Assembly (NCBI RefSeq): GCF_000277125.1
Contig: NC_016946.1
Span: 2,356,001-2,420,000 of the forward strand
Origin: Mycobacterium intracellulare ATCC 13950
Lineage (GTDB): Bacteria; Actinomycetota; Actinomycetes; Mycobacteriales; Mycobacteriaceae
Direction of reading: 5' to 3'
Length of the DNA: 64,000 nt
Position numbers and translations under genes: made by a program. Shown one piece after another: positions 1 through 13,213 of the stretch. Position 1 is the stretch's first letter. Each line of letters starts with the position of its first letter. The notes beneath the pieces were generated by a model. The model did not search any database. It was not told the origin of the DNA and worked only from the letters and a program-made list of their open reading frames with translations.

Positions 1-42
1 CCGCGTCGGCCAGGGGGCCGATGGGGAGCCGGGCTGAGCGGG

Positions 43-1746
43 TCAGTGCTCGCCGTTGGTCGAGCCGTTGGACGAACCGTTCGTCGAACCGTTGAGGCTG
101 TCCTGGTGTTCGCGCAGCGCGGTCAGGGCACGCTGCTCGGAGCGGTGCGCCGCCTCCCGCAACGCCGCGTCCTCGGACGCCGGATCGGCGAACATGAAGC
201 TGCCGCTGCCCGGCGTCCCGGCCGAGCCCAGCTTGTTCATCTTCTTGGGCAGCGCCGCGCCCTGGTACTCGAGCGGCAGCGGGTGGCCGTGGTCGTCGAC
301 CGGGCCCAGCGGCTGGTGCAGCTCGATGTAGGCACCGTGCGGCAGCCGCTTGATGATGCCGGTCTCGATGCCGTGCTCGAGCACCGCGCGGTCGCTGCGC
401 TGCAGCCCGATGCACCACCGGTAGGTGACGAAGTAGACGATCGGCGGGACGATCACCATGCCGATGCGGCCGATCCACGTCGTCGCGTTCAGCGAGATGT
501 CGAACTTGAACGCGATGATGTCGTTCATCGCGCTCAGCGTGAGCACCATGTAGAACGCGATCGCCATCGCGCCGATCGACGTGCGCACCGGCACGTCGCG
601 CGGGCGCTGCAGCAGGTTGTGGTGCGCGTAGTCACCGCTGAACCGCTTCTCCAGGAACGGGTAGATGATCAGCAGGATGAAGACCCCGCCCATGATCAGC
701 GCCACCCAGACCACCGCCGGGATGGTGTGGTGCCAGAAGTAGAACTCCCATGGCGGCCAGATACGGGCCAGGCCTTCGGTCCACATCATGTAGAAGTCCG
801 GCTGCGAGCCCGCCGAGACGTGAGATGGCTTGTAGGGCCCCAGGTTCCAGATCGGGTTGATCTGCAGCAGACCGCCGAGCAGACCCAGCACGCCGACGAT
901 CGCGGCGAAGAACGCGCCGGACTTCACGGCGAACACCGGCATCACCCGCACGCCGACCACGTTGTGCTCGGTGCGGCCCGGTCCGGGGAACTGGGTGTGC
1001 TTCTGGAACCACACCATGGCCAGGTGCAGCCCGATCAGCGCCAGGATGATGCCGGGCAGCAGCAGGATGTGCAGGGCATACATGCGGGGGATGATGTAAC
1101 CCGCTGTGGCGCATTCGTTTCCGACGCCGCCGCAGGGGAAGTCACCGCCGAACAGGGCCCAGTGCAGCCAGGTGCCGATCACCGGCATGCCCAACGTGAT
1201 CGAGGACAGGGCCGCGCGCAACCCGATGCCCGACAACAGGTCGTCGGGCAGCGAGTAGCCGAAGTAGCCCTCGAACATGGCCAGGATCAGCAGCAGCGAA
1301 CCGATGACCCAGTTGGCCTCGCGCGGCCGACGGAACGCGCCGGTGAAGAAGATGCGGGCCAGGTGCACCATGATCGACGCCGAGAAGATCAGCGCGGCCC
1401 AGTGGTGGACCTGACGAACGAACAGGCCGCCGCGCACCTCGAAGGAGATGTCGAGGGTCGACGCGAACGCCTTCGACATGTCCACCCCGCGCAGCGGCTG
1501 GTAGGCGCCGTTGTAGGTGACCTCGCCCATGGACGGGTCGAAGAACAGCGTCAGGTACACCCCGGTGAGCAGCAACACGATGAAGCTGTACATCGCGATC
1601 TCGCCCAGCAGGAACGACCAGTGGGTGGGGAACACCTTGTTGAGCTGTCTGCGTACGGCAGCCGAGGGGTGATAGCGCGTATCGATGTCCTCGCCCTGGC
1701 GGGCCAGGACGTCGCCGATCTTCGGGGGACTCAGTTTGGGACTCAT
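43..1746 (-). CDS. qcrB: Cytochrome bc1 complex cytochrome b subunit QcrB
   Basis: This is the membrane core of the bc1:aa3 supercomplex. It oxidises menaquinol and passes electrons to the Rieske protein and the c-type hemes. The 567-aa product has about eight or nine hydrophobic helices. Candidate heme-b ligands are H114/H115 with H128 and H226 with H241, and the quinol-site PDFY motif is near residues 316-319. The C-terminus ends in a low-complexity [12 protein letters not shown] tail that is species-variable. The start codon overlaps the qcrA stop (ATGA), so translation is probably coupled. It is the last gene of ctaE-qcrC-qcrA-qcrB within the window. Family knowledge: this is the telacebec (Q203) target in M. 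tuberculosis. Confidence 0.97.
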   Translation of the reverse strand: MSPKLSPPKIGDVLARQGEDIDTRYHPSAAVRRQLNKVFPTHWSFLLGEIAMYSFIVLLLTGVYLTLFFDPSMGEVTYNGAYQPLRGVDMSKAFASTLDISFEVRGGLFVRQVHHWAALIFSASIMVHLARIFFTGAFRRPREANWVIGSLLLILAMFEGYFGYSLPDDLLSGIGLRAALSSITLGMPVIGTWLHWALFGGDFPCGGVGNECATAGYIIPRMYALHILLLPGIILALIGLHLAMVWFQKHTQFPGPGRTEHNVVGVRVMPVFAVKSGAFFAAIVGVLGLLGGLLQINPIWNLGPYKPSHVSAGSQPDFYMMWTEGLARIWPPWEFYFWHHTIPAVVWVALIMGGVFILLIIYPFLEKRFSGDYAHHNLLQRPRDVPVRTSIGAMAIAFYMVLTLSAMNDIIAFKFDISLNATTWIGRIGMVIVPPIVYFVTYRWCIGLQRSDRAVLEHGIETGIIKRLPHGAYIELHQPLGPVDDHGHPLPLEYQGAALPKKMNKLGSAGTPGSGSFMFADPASEDAALREAAHRSEQRALTALREHQDSLNGSTNGSSNGSTNGEH

Positions 1747-2969
1747 GATGTCGTCCTCTCCCAGAATGCCGGTCCGACGGGCTCGATGAAGTCACCGTTG
1801 GCGACCAGATACCCGTTGGTGTCGATGGTGATCGGCAGTTGCGCCAACGCACGCGCCGCCGGCCCGAAGATCGGCTTGGCGAAGTGCAGCGCGTCGAACT
1901 GCGACTGGTGGCAAGGGCACAAGATTCGGTAGGACTGCTCCTCGTAGAGCGACGCGGGGCAGCCCAGGTGCGAGCAGACCTTCGTGTAGGCGAACAGCTC
2001 GCCGAAGTTGAAGCTCTCCTGGCCCTGCCGCTTGACCACACGGTGCATGTCGGTGGGGCGAATCCGGATGAGCATCACGGGATTACGCACGCCCTGGTTG
2101 ATCGCGCGCAGCTTTTCCTGCGACTCCGGGGTGGTGCCGTCACCGTCGGACTCCCGCCACGGGAAGACGGTTTCCATGCCGCCGGCGTCGATGTCCTCGG
2201 GCCGCATCTTGACGAACGGCGACCCGGCGAAGCTGCCGGTGGCGCGCGCCAGGTAGATGGTCTCGCCGTGGTAGCGCGGGGTCCAGTCGGAGGTGAACAG
2301 CACCGCCTTCTTGCCGTTGGCGGTCTGCACCACCGGCTTCCACGGGTTCTTGATCAGGCCGCCGGCAAACGCCACCAACGTGGACAGGCCGAACGCGCCC
2401 AGCCCCACGCCCAGCGACAGCCCGACCAGCTTGCGCCGCCCGATGGTGGAGCCGCTGTAGGCGTCGGCCAGGTTCGCCACGACGGTCTTGCGGTCGACGT
2501 CGCGGGAGGCGCCGTCGTGCCGGTCCTGAATCGAAATCTCTTCGGGGATAAAGCGTTTCTGGTACAGGATGGTGCCGATCCCGATCGACAGGATCGACAT
2601 CCCGAAGGTCAGGCCGTACAGCGGGGTGGTCAGCGAGTAGAGCCAGCTGTCCGCGGCCTCCTTGGGCTTGTACTCCCACGGCCAGAACAAAAAGATCAGC
2701 AGCAGCGCCAGCCCGAAACCGCCGCCGCCCAGCAAAAGCCACAGGGCAACGCCACGCTCGGCGCGCTTCTCGGCTTTGGTGCCCTCGACCGGCCAACGGT
2801 TTTCCTTGAACACGGTCTCGACGCCGTCGAGCTTGCCGCCCAGCGCCACCAGCTCCTGTTGAGACATCGCGGCCAGCGCGGCGTCGTCGGGCTCCCGCTC
2901 GCCGGTGCCGTGCGGGTTTCCGCCGGTGTCCGAGCCGCGAACGTTTCCGTGGTCAGCTGAGTCGCTCAT
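1743..2969 (-). CDS. qcrA: Cytochrome bc1 complex Rieske iron-sulfur subunit QcrA
   Basis: This is the 2Fe-2S Rieske subunit that carries electrons from QcrB to the diheme cytochrome QcrC. The 408-aa protein has three N-terminal transmembrane helices, as actinobacterial QcrA does. The C-terminal domain has the paired cluster motifs CSHLGC and CPCHQ, supplying two Cys and two His ligands plus the disulfide pair. I chose the ATG at 2969 because it overlaps the qcrC stop as ATGA; a reading frame opening 18 nt upstream has no such support. Its own stop overlaps the qcrB start in the same way. Confidence 0.96.
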   Translation of the reverse strand: MSDSADHGNVRGSDTGGNPHGTGEREPDDAALAAMSQQELVALGGKLDGVETVFKENRWPVEGTKAEKRAERGVALWLLLGGGGFGLALLLIFLFWPWEYKPKEAADSWLYSLTTPLYGLTFGMSILSIGIGTILYQKRFIPEEISIQDRHDGASRDVDRKTVVANLADAYSGSTIGRRKLVGLSLGVGLGAFGLSTLVAFAGGLIKNPWKPVVQTANGKKAVLFTSDWTPRYHGETIYLARATGSFAGSPFVKMRPEDIDAGGMETVFPWRESDGDGTTPESQEKLRAINQGVRNPVMLIRIRPTDMHRVVKRQGQESFNFGELFAYTKVCSHLGCPASLYEEQSYRILCPCHQSQFDALHFAKPIFGPAARALAQLPITIDTNGYLVANGDFIEPVGPAFWERTTS

Positions 2970-3829
2970 GCCCGTGCCCCAATCCACAGTGCCAGCCCGA
3001 TCGCGGCGACCATCCCGATGATCCAGGCGGCCATCCCCTCGGGCGCGGGTCCGAATCCGCCGAGGCCGTAGCCGCCCGGCTGACGCTCTTCGGTCACCGC
3101 CTTGATGTAGCCGATGATGTCCTTCTTGGCCTCGAAGGACAGCTGGCGGTCGGAGAACTTCGGCATGTTCTGCGGACCGGTCCGCATGGCCGCCAGGATC
3201 TGCTGCTCGTTGGCGGGCTCCAGGTCCGGCGCGTACTTGCCGGACGACAGCGCCCCGCCCTTGCCGGTGAAGTTGTGGCAGGACGAGCAGTTGAGCCGGA
3301 ACAGGTCACCGCCGCGGCCGAGGTCCTCGCCGCGCAGCGAGTGCATCGCCAGGCTGCCGTCGGGGTTGCGCACGGTCGTCGGGCCGCCGCCGTTGGCCTG
3401 CACGTAGGCGCCCAGGGCGTCGATCTGGCCCTCGTCGAAGATCGGTTCCTTGCGGGGCGCCTGCGCCTCGCCGGTCATCGCCGGCATCCGGCCGGTGGAC
3501 ACCTGGAAGTAGACGGCTTCCTCGCCGACGCCGATCAAGCTCGGCCCGCGATCGGGCACGCCCTGCAGGTTGGCGCCGTGGCAGGACACGCACGACGTGT
3601 CGAACAGCTGCTTGCCGGTCCGCAGCAGCGCCGAGTTCGACTCGTCCGCGACGGCCACCTGCGGGCGGGGGGTCAGGACGGCGGCCACACCACCGGCGAT
3701 GGTCAGCGCGATCAGCAGCAGCAGGCCGCCCGACAAGCGGCGGCGCAACCGCCGTCGCGAACGGTCACGCTGCCCCTGGTGCGACTGAGGAAGCCGCGAA
3801 CCGGATCGGGTAGACCCCAGTTTCTTCAA
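2966..3829 (-). CDS. qcrC: Cytochrome bc1 complex diheme cytochrome c subunit QcrC
   Basis: This diheme cytochrome cc links the bc1 complex directly to the aa3 oxidase and stands in for a soluble cytochrome c. The protein has a basic N-terminus and a signal-anchor helix, two heme-c sites (CVSCH and CSSCH) in the exported part, and a C-terminal membrane helix. The start is judged to be TTG at 3829, preceded by AGGAG. It gives 287 aa beginning (M)KKLGSTRSG, which parallels the M. tuberculosis protein. An alternative ATG at 3862 overlaps the ctaE stop as ATGA and would add 11 residues. Confidence 0.95.
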   Translation of the reverse strand: MKKLGSTRSGSRLPQSHQGQRDRSRRRLRRRLSGGLLLLIALTIAGGVAAVLTPRPQVAVADESNSALLRTGKQLFDTSCVSCHGANLQGVPDRGPSLIGVGEEAVYFQVSTGRMPAMTGEAQAPRKEPIFDEGQIDALGAYVQANGGGPTTVRNPDGSLAMHSLRGEDLGRGGDLFRLNCSSCHNFTGKGGALSSGKYAPDLEPANEQQILAAMRTGPQNMPKFSDRQLSFEAKKDIIGYIKAVTEERQPGGYGLGGFGPAPEGMAAWIIGMVAAIGLALWIGARA

Positions 3830-3858
3830 CCGAGCACTCCTGTTCGTCCAGCGCCTGC

Positions 3859-5692
<1,834 letters not shown>

Positions 5693-7605
5693 ATCGCGCA
5701 GGGCTTGCTCGGCGGCCAGCCGCGCCGAGCGGGCCGCCTCCGCCCACGCCGCCCACCCGCCGGCCGATCGCAGCGGGGACGCCCAGCCCGCGCCGTCCCC
5801 GGTTGCCTGGACCCGAACGATGCGCACGCCGGGAGCGCCCAGCCAGCGCGCGATCAGCGCGGTCTCCTCGACCAGCGCCCCGCCCAGCGGGGCCGGCGCG
5901 GGCAGAATCGCTTGTGCCCCAGCGGTAATCGCGTCGACGACCGGCATCGGCGGCACCCCCCTTGGGGCGTTGCCCGCGGCGGCGAGTTGGCCGTGGCGGA
6001 TGACGGCGAGGTGATAGCCGCCCTGGCCGTCGGGCGCGGCGGCGACCAGCTCGGGCAGGGCGACCAGGGCACGCAGCCGCTGACCGCGCCACAGCGTCTC
6101 GACCGCGGCGGCGGTGCGGTCGCGCAGCCGCGCGGCGCTCTCGAAGTGACGCCGCTCGGCGAGGGCGGCGACCTGGGCCACGGCGGACGTCAGGGCGGCG
6201 TTGTCCGCGCCGTCGACCAACGCCGCCATGCGCGCGACGGCCGCGGCGTATTGGGTGGCGGTGACGTCGCGGGCGGCCGGGCACGGTGAGACCTCCGCCT
6301 CGGCGCACAGCGGTCCGTGTAATGCCGTGCGCCCCAACCGGTTCGTGCAGGTGCGCAGCCCGGTGAAGCGGGACAGCAGGGCGGCGGTGTCGGCGGCGTC
6401 GGCGCGCGCCTGGAACGGGCCGACGGCGCGGTCGTGGCGCGGGGCGCGCACCACCGCCAGGCGGGGGAAGGCCTCGTCGGTCAGCGCCACCCACCACCAG
6501 CGCTGCGGGAACCGGGATCGCCGGTTGTACGGCGGGGCGTGCGCGGCCAGCAGCCGCAGCTCGCGCACACCGGCCTCCAGCGCGTGGGCGCACTCGACAT
6601 GGTCGACCGCGCAGGCCAGCGTGACCATCTCCTTCATGCGGCCGCGCGGATCGGCGCCGGTGAAGTACTGCAAGACCCGCCGCCGCAGGTCGACCGCGGT
6701 GCCGATGTAGAGCACCTCGTCCGACGGCCCGCGGAACAAATAGACACCCGGGCGGTGCGGGAGCCCGTCGGCGAGCACGCGTTTGCGGCGCTGGGCCGGT
6801 GCCACGTCGGGCAGATAGGAGCGCAGGTCGGCGTAGGTGTGCACGCCCTGGTTGCCCACGCGTTCGATGAGGGCGTGCAGCACGTCGACGGTGGCGCGTG
6901 CGTCGTCGAGGGCGCGGTGGGTGGGCTGGGTGGTGACGGCGAACAGCCGCGCCAGCGACGCCAGCCGCACGCTGGGCGCCTCCTCGCGGCTGAGCACCCG
7001 GCGGGCCAACCGCACCGTGCACAGCACCTGCGGCCGCGGCCAGGCGATGTCGCACCGCTGCGCGGCGGCCCGCACGAAGCCGATGTCGAAACCGGCGTTG
7101 TGCGCGACCAGCACGGCCCCCTGATCCAAGCGGGCGAACTCCAAAAACATCGGCAGCACGGCGTCGATGGTCGGCGCGTCGGACACCATGGCCGTGGTGA
7201 TGCCGGTCAGCCGCACGACCTGGGGCGGGATGCTGCGCTGCGGATCGATCAGCGTGGCGAACTCGCCGAGCACCACGCCGCCGCGCACCTTGACCGCCCC
7301 GATTTCGGTGATGGCGTCCGGCTCGGTTCCCGCGGCGGATTTGGTGCGTCCGCCGGTGGTCTCGAGGTCCACCACGACGAAGGTGGTGTCGCGCAACGAG
7401 AGTTCGTCGGGCGTGAAGGGTGATCCCACGTCGGCGAAGCTCAGCTGAGTCGCCCCGCGTGCAGTCACGGGGGTGACGTTAAGCACGACGGCTGACATCC
7501 GCGGCGTCCCACGCCGCGGCCCCGGGGAGATGTCGGTGCCCGCGGTTACCGTTCGGGCAGACCGGCGTGATGTTCGTCGGAGCCAGACCGAGAGGACCGA
7601 TCCCG

Positions 7606-7860
7606 ATGGCACCAAGAACTGGACCCACCGACGTCGCCATGCCGCCGCCCGAGCCGGGCGCGCCGGTGGTGATCGACTGTGACGACTGCGCGGTGCGCGG
7701 ACCCGGATGCCGCGACTGCGTGGTCAGCGTGATACTCGGGGTCCCGGATACTTTATTGCAGGACGAACAAGCGGCATTGGAGGTTCTCGCCGAGGTCGGC
7801 CTGGCTCCGCGACTTCGTCTGGTGCCGATTCGTCGGGACCGCGGATCTGGTGTAGCGTAA
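7606..7860 (+). CDS. Small conserved CxxC protein, possible metal-binding site
   Basis: An 84-aa protein of unknown function. It carries the motif C-x2-C-x6-C-x2-C ([15 protein letters not shown]), which could bind zinc or an iron-sulfur cluster. A short helical region resembling '[20 protein letters not shown]' follows. The ATG at 7606 is preceded by GAGAGGA at good spacing; starts at 7567/7570 or 7639 are possible. It diverges from the exonuclease gene and lies upstream of ripC. Similar short proteins with the same Cys pattern occur beside cell-wall hydrolase genes in actinobacteria (recollection, not checked). Confidence 0.75.
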   Translation: MAPRTGPTDVAMPPPEPGAPVVIDCDDCAVRGPGCRDCVVSVILGVPDTLLQDEQAALEVLAEVGLAPRLRLVPIRRDRGSGVA

Positions 7861-8039
7861 ATGCCTTGTCCGCCAACGGCCCTCGGTCAGGCGGAATGGA
7901 TCACATGAAAATGACAGAATTCTTTCTAATTTCTTAACCGCCCGCTTTGGACAAACGCCGATATCGTTTCGTAACCTGTTTGAGACCTAAACCCGCTCGA
8001 CGACCAGTGTTCGTCGATGGCCGTTTAAGGAAGCAAATC

Positions 8040-9191
8040 TTGAGGCTTGATTCTAGTTGCCTGGTTGCGCGTGTCCTGACACGTTCGGCCCTAGGGACGC
8101 TAGCTGGCTTCGCGATTCTGTGCAGTGTGGTGATCGCCCCCTCGTGGGCGGACCCGGCCCAGGACGCCATGGCAAAACTCAACGAGCTGTCGCGCCAGGC
8201 GGAGCAGACCACCGAGGCGATGCACAGCGCCCAGCTCGACCTGAATGACAAGCTGGCCGCCCAGCGTGCCGCCGACAAGAAGCACAACGACGACCAGGCC
8301 GCCGTCGACGCGGCGAAGGCCCATCTGGCGTCGTACCAGAACTCCGTCAACAACCTGGCCGCGGCGGCGTACATGGGTGGTCGCGTCGACGGCATGCAGG
8401 CCATCCTGACCGCCGGTTCGCCGCAGGGGCTGATCGACAAGCTCGCGGTGCAACGCGTGATGGCCACGCAGATGGCCAGCCAGATGAAGAGCTACCGCAT
8501 CGCCGGCGAGCAGGCCGCCAAGGCCGAGCGGGAGTCCGCGAAGTCCGCCGCCGACGCCAAGAGCGCGGCCGAGCAGGCCGCCGCGGTGCGAGCGAGCTTG
8601 CAGTCCAAGCAAAGTCAGCTGCAGGTGCAGATCGCGGTGGTCAAGTCGCAATACATGTCGTTGACCGCCGACCAGCGCACCGCGCTGGCCAATCCCGCAC
8701 CCGCCGCCGTCCCCGCGGCGGCGCCGCCGGCGCCCGGTGCCCCGGCGCCGGAAGCGGCACCCCCAGGACCCGGGCAGGCGCCGGGTGAGGCCCCGCCTCC
8801 AGGCGGCATGCCCGGTATGGCTCCCGGCGGTGGGGTCGGCGGCGGTGACCGTGCCACCGTCGTGCAGGCCGCGCTGACCCAGGTCGGCTCGTCCTACGTA
8901 TGGGGCGGCGCCGCGCCCGGCGGATTCGACTGCTCCGGACTGGTGATGTGGGCGTTCCAGCAAGCCGGCATCTCGTTGCCGCACTCCAGCCAGGCGATGG
9001 CCCACGGCGGTCAACCCGTTTCGCTGTCGGACCTGCAGCCCGGTGACGTGCTCACCTTCTACTCCGACGCCTCGCATGCCGGCCTGTACATCGGTGACGG
9101 CATGATGATCCATTCCTCCACCTACGGTGTGCCGGTACAGGTCGTGCCGATGAACTCCTCGGGCCCGATCTACGACGCCCGCCGTTACTAG
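8040..9191 (+). CDS. ripC: NlpC/P60 peptidoglycan hydrolase RipC
   Basis: A secreted cell-wall hydrolase of 383 aa, equivalent to Rv2190c. It has an N-terminal signal segment ending near ADPA, then a long coiled coil (about residues 30-210), an Ala/Pro/Gly-rich linker, and a C-terminal NlpC/P60 domain. In that domain DCSGL holds the catalytic Cys, SHAGLYIG the His, and HSS follows. The family cleaves D-Glu-mDAP bonds in stem peptides, and the coiled coil is the part known to meet FtsEX in related proteins. The start is TTG at 8040, preceded by AAGGAAG. The 180 bp upstream probably holds the promoter. Confidence 0.93.
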   Translation: MRLDSSCLVARVLTRSALGTLAGFAILCSVVIAPSWADPAQDAMAKLNELSRQAEQTTEAMHSAQLDLNDKLAAQRAADKKHNDDQAAVDAAKAHLASYQNSVNNLAAAAYMGGRVDGMQAILTAGSPQGLIDKLAVQRVMATQMASQMKSYRIAGEQAAKAERESAKSAADAKSAAEQAAAVRASLQSKQSQLQVQIAVVKSQYMSLTADQRTALANPAPAAVPAAAPPAPGAPAPEAAPPGPGQAPGEAPPPGGMPGMAPGGGVGGGDRATVVQAALTQVGSSYVWGGAAPGGFDCSGLVMWAFQQAGISLPHSSQAMAHGGQPVSLSDLQPGDVLTFYSDASHAGLYIGDGMMIHSSTYGVPVQVVPMNSSGPIYDARRY

Positions 9192-9249
9192 ACACTCCAC
9201 GCTGCGTCGGCGGCTTCCGCTACTGCTGGCCTGGGTCTTCGTCGTCGAA

Positions 9250-10065
9250 TTGATCGTGGCCGCGGCCGTGCCGTTCGACGCCGAACGCAGCAGCCGGATC
9301 CGGCCCCCGCAGCTGATCACGCCCGCGCGCAGCCAGGCCAGCGCCTCGACGAAGTCGATCGTCGTCGGCGACCGCACCGTCCGGCTGCTGGGCCTCGGCG
9401 GCCCGTCCAGCGAGCGCCTGTTGTTTCGGGTGGCCTCGGACATGGGCGCCGCGATCGGCGCCGTGGAGGCGTTCTGGGGCCTCGACTGGCCACGGGAAAT
9501 CTCGATCGTCGCGGCCGGCACCGACGAGGAATTTCGCGCCGCCGCCGGCGGGGGACCGGCGGCGCAGTGGGCCGACATCGCCGCCGCGACGGTCTCCGAC
9601 CGGATCGATCCCGTTCGCCGGGTCGCCCTGGGCCAGCGGATCGTGTTCGCGCCGGGTGCGGCCAACATGAGCGCGGCGTCCCTGCGAATCGTGTTGGCCC
9701 ACGAGCTTTTTCACTACGCCGCACGCGCGGACACCGTTGCCGACGCGCCCCGCTGGCTCACCGAGGGCGTCGCCGACTTCGTCGGCCGCCCCCCGACGCC
9801 GGTGCCCAAGGAGGGGTTGCTGCCCATGACGCTGCCGTCGGACGCCGACCTGGATGTGCCGGGGGCGCCGCGCTCGCTGGCCTATGACCGCGCCTGGTGG
9901 TTCGCCCGGTTCGTGGCCGACACCTTCGGGGCGCCGAAGCTGCACGATCTCTACCTGGCGACCTGCGGCCTCAGGCGCGCCGACATGGCGACCGCCGCCC
10001 ACGACGTGCTGGACACCAGCGAGGCGGGCCTGCTCACCGCCTGGCGCCAGTGGCTGACCCACTAA
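9250..10065 (+). CDS. Membrane-anchored or secreted HExxH metallopeptidase-like protein
   Basis: A 271-aa protein equivalent to Rv2189c, function not established. It has a gluzincin-type motif HELFHY with a downstream WLTEGVADF helix, the HExxH...E arrangement of zinc peptidases. The start is uncertain. TTG 9250 is the first standard codon after ripC, but the frame is open further upstream. It encodes RRRLPLLLAWVFVVEL there, a typical signal anchor, with only a CTG at 9202. The true start may therefore be non-ATG. It follows ripC by about 60 bp, suggesting joint transcription and a role in the cell envelope. Confidence 0.8.
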   Translation: MIVAAAVPFDAERSSRIRPPQLITPARSQASASTKSIVVGDRTVRLLGLGGPSSERLLFRVASDMGAAIGAVEAFWGLDWPREISIVAAGTDEEFRAAAGGGPAAQWADIAAATVSDRIDPVRRVALGQRIVFAPGAANMSAASLRIVLAHELFHYAARADTVADAPRWLTEGVADFVGRPPTPVPKEGLLPMTLPSDADLDVPGAPRSLAYDRAWWFARFVADTFGAPKLHDLYLATCGLRRADMATAAHDVLDTSEAGLLTAWRQWLTH

Positions 10066-10120
10066 CGACGCACCGGGCCGTGTGCACGCACGGCGCCGCC
10101 GCCACGCTAGCCTGTCGCAG

Positions 10121-11251
10121 GTGAGTCGGGTCCTGCTGGTAACCAACGACTTTCCGCCCCGCCCGGGCGGCATCCAGTCGTACCTCGGTGAGTTCGTCGG
10201 CCGACTCGTCGAGGCCGGGTCGCATTCGGTGACGGTGTACGCGCCGCACTGGAAGGGCTCCGATGCCTACGACGAGGCGGCCGGCTACCGCGTGGTGCGC
10301 GATCCGGGCACCCTGATGCTGCCCGGCCGGGCGGTCGACGCCCGGATGCGGCGGCTGATCGCCGACGACGGCATCGAGACCGTCTGGTTCGGGGCGGCCG
10401 CGCCGCTGGCGCTGCTGGCCCGGCGAGCGCGGGGCGCGGGGGCGAAGCGGGTGGTGGCCAGCACGCACGGCCACGAGGTCGGCTGGTCGATGCTGCCGGT
10501 CGCGCGGTCCGTGCTGCGGCGCATCGGCGACGACACCGACATCGTCACGTTCGTCAGCCGCTACACGCGGTCCCGGTTCGCACCCGCCTTCGGGCCCAAG
10601 GCTTCGCTGGAATACCTGCCGTCCGGGGTGGACACCGACAAGTTCCGGCCCGATCCCGCCGGGCGTGCCGCGTTGCGTCGGCGCTACGGGTTGGGCGAGC
10701 GGCCCACGGTGGTGTGCGTGTCTCGGCTGGTGCCCCGCAAGGGCCAGGACATGCTCATCAAGGCGCTGCCCTCGATCCGGCGACGCGTCGACGGGGCCGC
10801 CCTGGTCATCGTCGGCGGCGGACCCTACCTGGAATCACTGCGGACGCTGGCCCGCGACTGTGGGGTGGCCGACGACGTGATCTTCACCGGCGGCGTGCCG
10901 GCCGCCGAACTGCCCACGCATCACGCGCTGGCGGACGTGTTCGCGATGCCCTGCCGCACCCGCGGCGCCGGACTGGACGTCGAGGGACTGGGCATCGTCT
11001 TCCTGGAGGCCTCCGCGAGTGGCGTGCCCGTCGTCGCCGGAAAGTCCGGGGGAGCCCCGGAAACCGTGCGGCACAACGAAACCGGGCTCGTCGTCGACGG
11101 TTGCTCGGTGACCGAGATCGCCGACGCCGTCACCGAGTTGCTGACGGATCGGGACCGGGCGGCCGCGATGGGCGCGGCCGGGCGCGACTGGGTGACGGCC
11201 CAGTGGCGCTGGGACACCCTGGCGACACGGCTGGCCGGGCTGCTCGGCTAG
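10121..11251 (+). CDS. pimB: GDP-mannose-dependent phosphatidylinositol monomannoside mannosyltransferase PimB'
   Basis: A GT-B, family 4 glycosyltransferase that adds the second mannose to PIM1, giving PIM2, at the cytoplasmic membrane. The 376-aa product shows the N-terminal glycine-rich loop NDFPPRPGGIQSY and the C-terminal EGLGIVFLEAS donor-binding motif with the spaced Glu pair. The start is GTG 10121 (MSRVLLVTNDF), as in M. tuberculosis Rv2188c; the frame is open upstream but not conserved. It is convergent with fadD15. Confidence 0.94.
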   Translation: MSRVLLVTNDFPPRPGGIQSYLGEFVGRLVEAGSHSVTVYAPHWKGSDAYDEAAGYRVVRDPGTLMLPGRAVDARMRRLIADDGIETVWFGAAAPLALLARRARGAGAKRVVASTHGHEVGWSMLPVARSVLRRIGDDTDIVTFVSRYTRSRFAPAFGPKASLEYLPSGVDTDKFRPDPAGRAALRRRYGLGERPTVVCVSRLVPRKGQDMLIKALPSIRRRVDGAALVIVGGGPYLESLRTLARDCGVADDVIFTGGVPAAELPTHHALADVFAMPCRTRGAGLDVEGLGIVFLEASASGVPVVAGKSGGAPETVRHNETGLVVDGCSVTEIADAVTELLTDRDRAAAMGAAGRDWVTAQWRWDTLATRLAGLLG

Positions 11252-11263
11252 CGGTGCGCGCGG

Positions 11264-13066
11264 TCAGTCCTTTTCGTAGATGGCCTCGATGTCGGAGGTG
11301 AACTTCTCGGCCACGACGTTGCGCTTGACCTTCATCGTCGGCGTCAATTCCCCGGTGTCCTCGGTGAAGTCGACGGGCAGGATGCGGAACTTGCGGATCG
11401 ACTCGGCGTGCGACACCGCCTGATTCGCGTCCTTGATGGCCGCGTCCACCTCGGCGACGAGGTCGGGATCGGTGGCCAGATCGGCCACCGACGCGCCGGA
11501 TCCCTTCTGGTTGCGCTGTTTCCAGCCGTCGAACGCCTCGGGATCAATGGTGATCAGCGCGCCGACGAACGGCTTGGCGTCGCCGACGACCATGGCCTGG
11601 CTGATCAGCGGATGGGCCCGCAGCCGGTCCTCCAGCACGGCGGGGGCGACGTTCTTGCCGCCCGCGGTAACGATGATCTCCTTCTTGCGCCCGGTGATCT
11701 TCAGGAACCCGTCGTCGTCGAGCACACCAAGGTCGCCGGTCTTGAACCAGCCGTCGGTGAACGCGTCGGCGGTGGCCTGCTCGTTGCGCCAGTAGCCGCT
11801 GAACACCACGCCGCCGCGCACCAGCAGCTCGCCGTCCTCGGCGATGCGCATGCTGTTGCCGGGCAACAACGTTCCGACCGTGCCGATCTTGACGTTGCCG
11901 ACCTGGTTGACCGTGATCGCGGAGCTGGTCTCGGTCAGGCCGTAGCCCTCATGGATGGTCAGGCCGACGCCCCGGTAGAAGTGCCCCAGCCGCGACCCCA
12001 GCGGCGCCCCGCCCGACACGGACGCGTGGCAGTCGCCGCCCAGCGCCGCGCGCAGCTTGCGGTACACCAGCCGGTCGAACAGCGCATGCTTGGCGCGCAG
12101 CACCGGCCCCCGCCGGCCCCCGTCGGAGGCCTCGCTCCAGTCGACGGCGGTTTGCACGGCCATGGCGAAGATGCGCCCCTTGCCGTCGTTGGCGGCGTTT
12201 TGCTCCGCCGTGTTGTAAACCTTCTCGAACACCCGCGGAACCGACACCACCACCGTCGGTTTGAACACCGCGAACATCGGCAGCAGGTTCTTGATGTCGC
12301 TGGTGAATCCGACGGTCACCTTGTTGGCGAACGCGGACAGGGTCAGCGAGCGCGCCAGCACGTGGGCCAGGGGCAGGAAGATCAGCAGCCGCTGGCCCTC
12401 ATCGAGCAGCGTCGGCAGGCTCTCCTTGGCGCCGCGGGTCTCGTACAGCAGGTTGGAGTGCGTCAGCTGGCAGCCCTTGGGCCGCCCGGTGGTGCCCGAG
12501 GTGTAGATGAGCGTCGCGGGGTCCGCGGCCCGCAGGCCCTCCAGGCGTGCGGTGAGCTCGGCCGGTTCCACCGACTCGCCGGCCTCGACGAGCTGGTCGA
12601 GCGCCTTGGGGCCCGACCCGTTGATGTGCAGCACCCGGCGCAGGGCGGGCAGTTCGGCGGTCAGCTCGGTGACCATCGCCGCGTGCTCGTCGGTTTCGGC
12701 GAAGGCCAGCACCGCCTCGGAGTCCTGCAGCACCCAGCGCACCTGTTCGGCCGACGACGTCTCATAGATCGGCACCGTGACCCCACCGACCGCCAGGATG
12801 GCCAGGTCGAGGATCGCCCATTCGTAGCAGGTGGCACAGAAGATCGACACCCGGTCGCCCGCCTGCACCCCCAGGGCGATCAAACCCAGTGCGGCAGAGC
12901 GGATCTGACCGGCGGCCTCGGCGCAGGTGACGTCGGTCCACTCGCCGTCGACCTGGCGTTGGTAGATGACAAAGTTCGGGTCATCGCGCTCGTGCTCGAA
13001 GACCATCGCCGCGATGTTGTCGTCATCGTCGACCGGAAAGCGGGCGGGGACGCTGTACTCACGCAC
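11264..13066 (-). CDS. fadD15: Long-chain fatty-acid-CoA ligase FadD15
   Basis: An AMP-forming acyl-CoA synthetase of 600 aa, the usual length. It has the P-loop [11 protein letters not shown], the GYGLTET adenine-binding motif and the ITGRKKE hinge. It activates long-chain fatty acids for degradation or lipid synthesis. The start is GTG 13066, preceded by GAGG. It is convergent with pimB and divergent from the SRPBCC genes. Confidence 0.94.
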   Translation of the reverse strand: MREYSVPARFPVDDDDNIAAMVFEHERDDPNFVIYQRQVDGEWTDVTCAEAAGQIRSAALGLIALGVQAGDRVSIFCATCYEWAILDLAILAVGGVTVPIYETSSAEQVRWVLQDSEAVLAFAETDEHAAMVTELTAELPALRRVLHINGSGPKALDQLVEAGESVEPAELTARLEGLRAADPATLIYTSGTTGRPKGCQLTHSNLLYETRGAKESLPTLLDEGQRLLIFLPLAHVLARSLTLSAFANKVTVGFTSDIKNLLPMFAVFKPTVVVSVPRVFEKVYNTAEQNAANDGKGRIFAMAVQTAVDWSEASDGGRRGPVLRAKHALFDRLVYRKLRAALGGDCHASVSGGAPLGSRLGHFYRGVGLTIHEGYGLTETSSAITVNQVGNVKIGTVGTLLPGNSMRIAEDGELLVRGGVVFSGYWRNEQATADAFTDGWFKTGDLGVLDDDGFLKITGRKKEIIVTAGGKNVAPAVLEDRLRAHPLISQAMVVGDAKPFVGALITIDPEAFDGWKQRNQKGSGASVADLATDPDLVAEVDAAIKDANQAVSHAESIRKFRILPVDFTEDTGELTPTMKVKRNVVAEKFTSDIEAIYEKD

Positions 13067-13213
13067 TCTTATGACCTCAATTGACCTCGTGACGTTTCCC
13101 GGCAGCCCGGGTTGCTGTCGACCAGCCTAATCCGAGCATCGAGCCTGCACGGCCACAGTCCGTGCGGCCGGGACCCCGACGCCCGCCGCACGCGGGTGTG
13201 TGAAGCTGTGGGC

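Noticed and set aside
46..1932. 628-codon plus-strand frame over qcrB/qcrA
   Set aside because: Shadow of the qcr genes; no domain, Arg/Gln/His-rich composition.
7861..8039. Riboswitch or MtrA box in the ripC leader
   Set aside because: A GTAACC element is present, but there is no full conserved structure or paired box that I could support.
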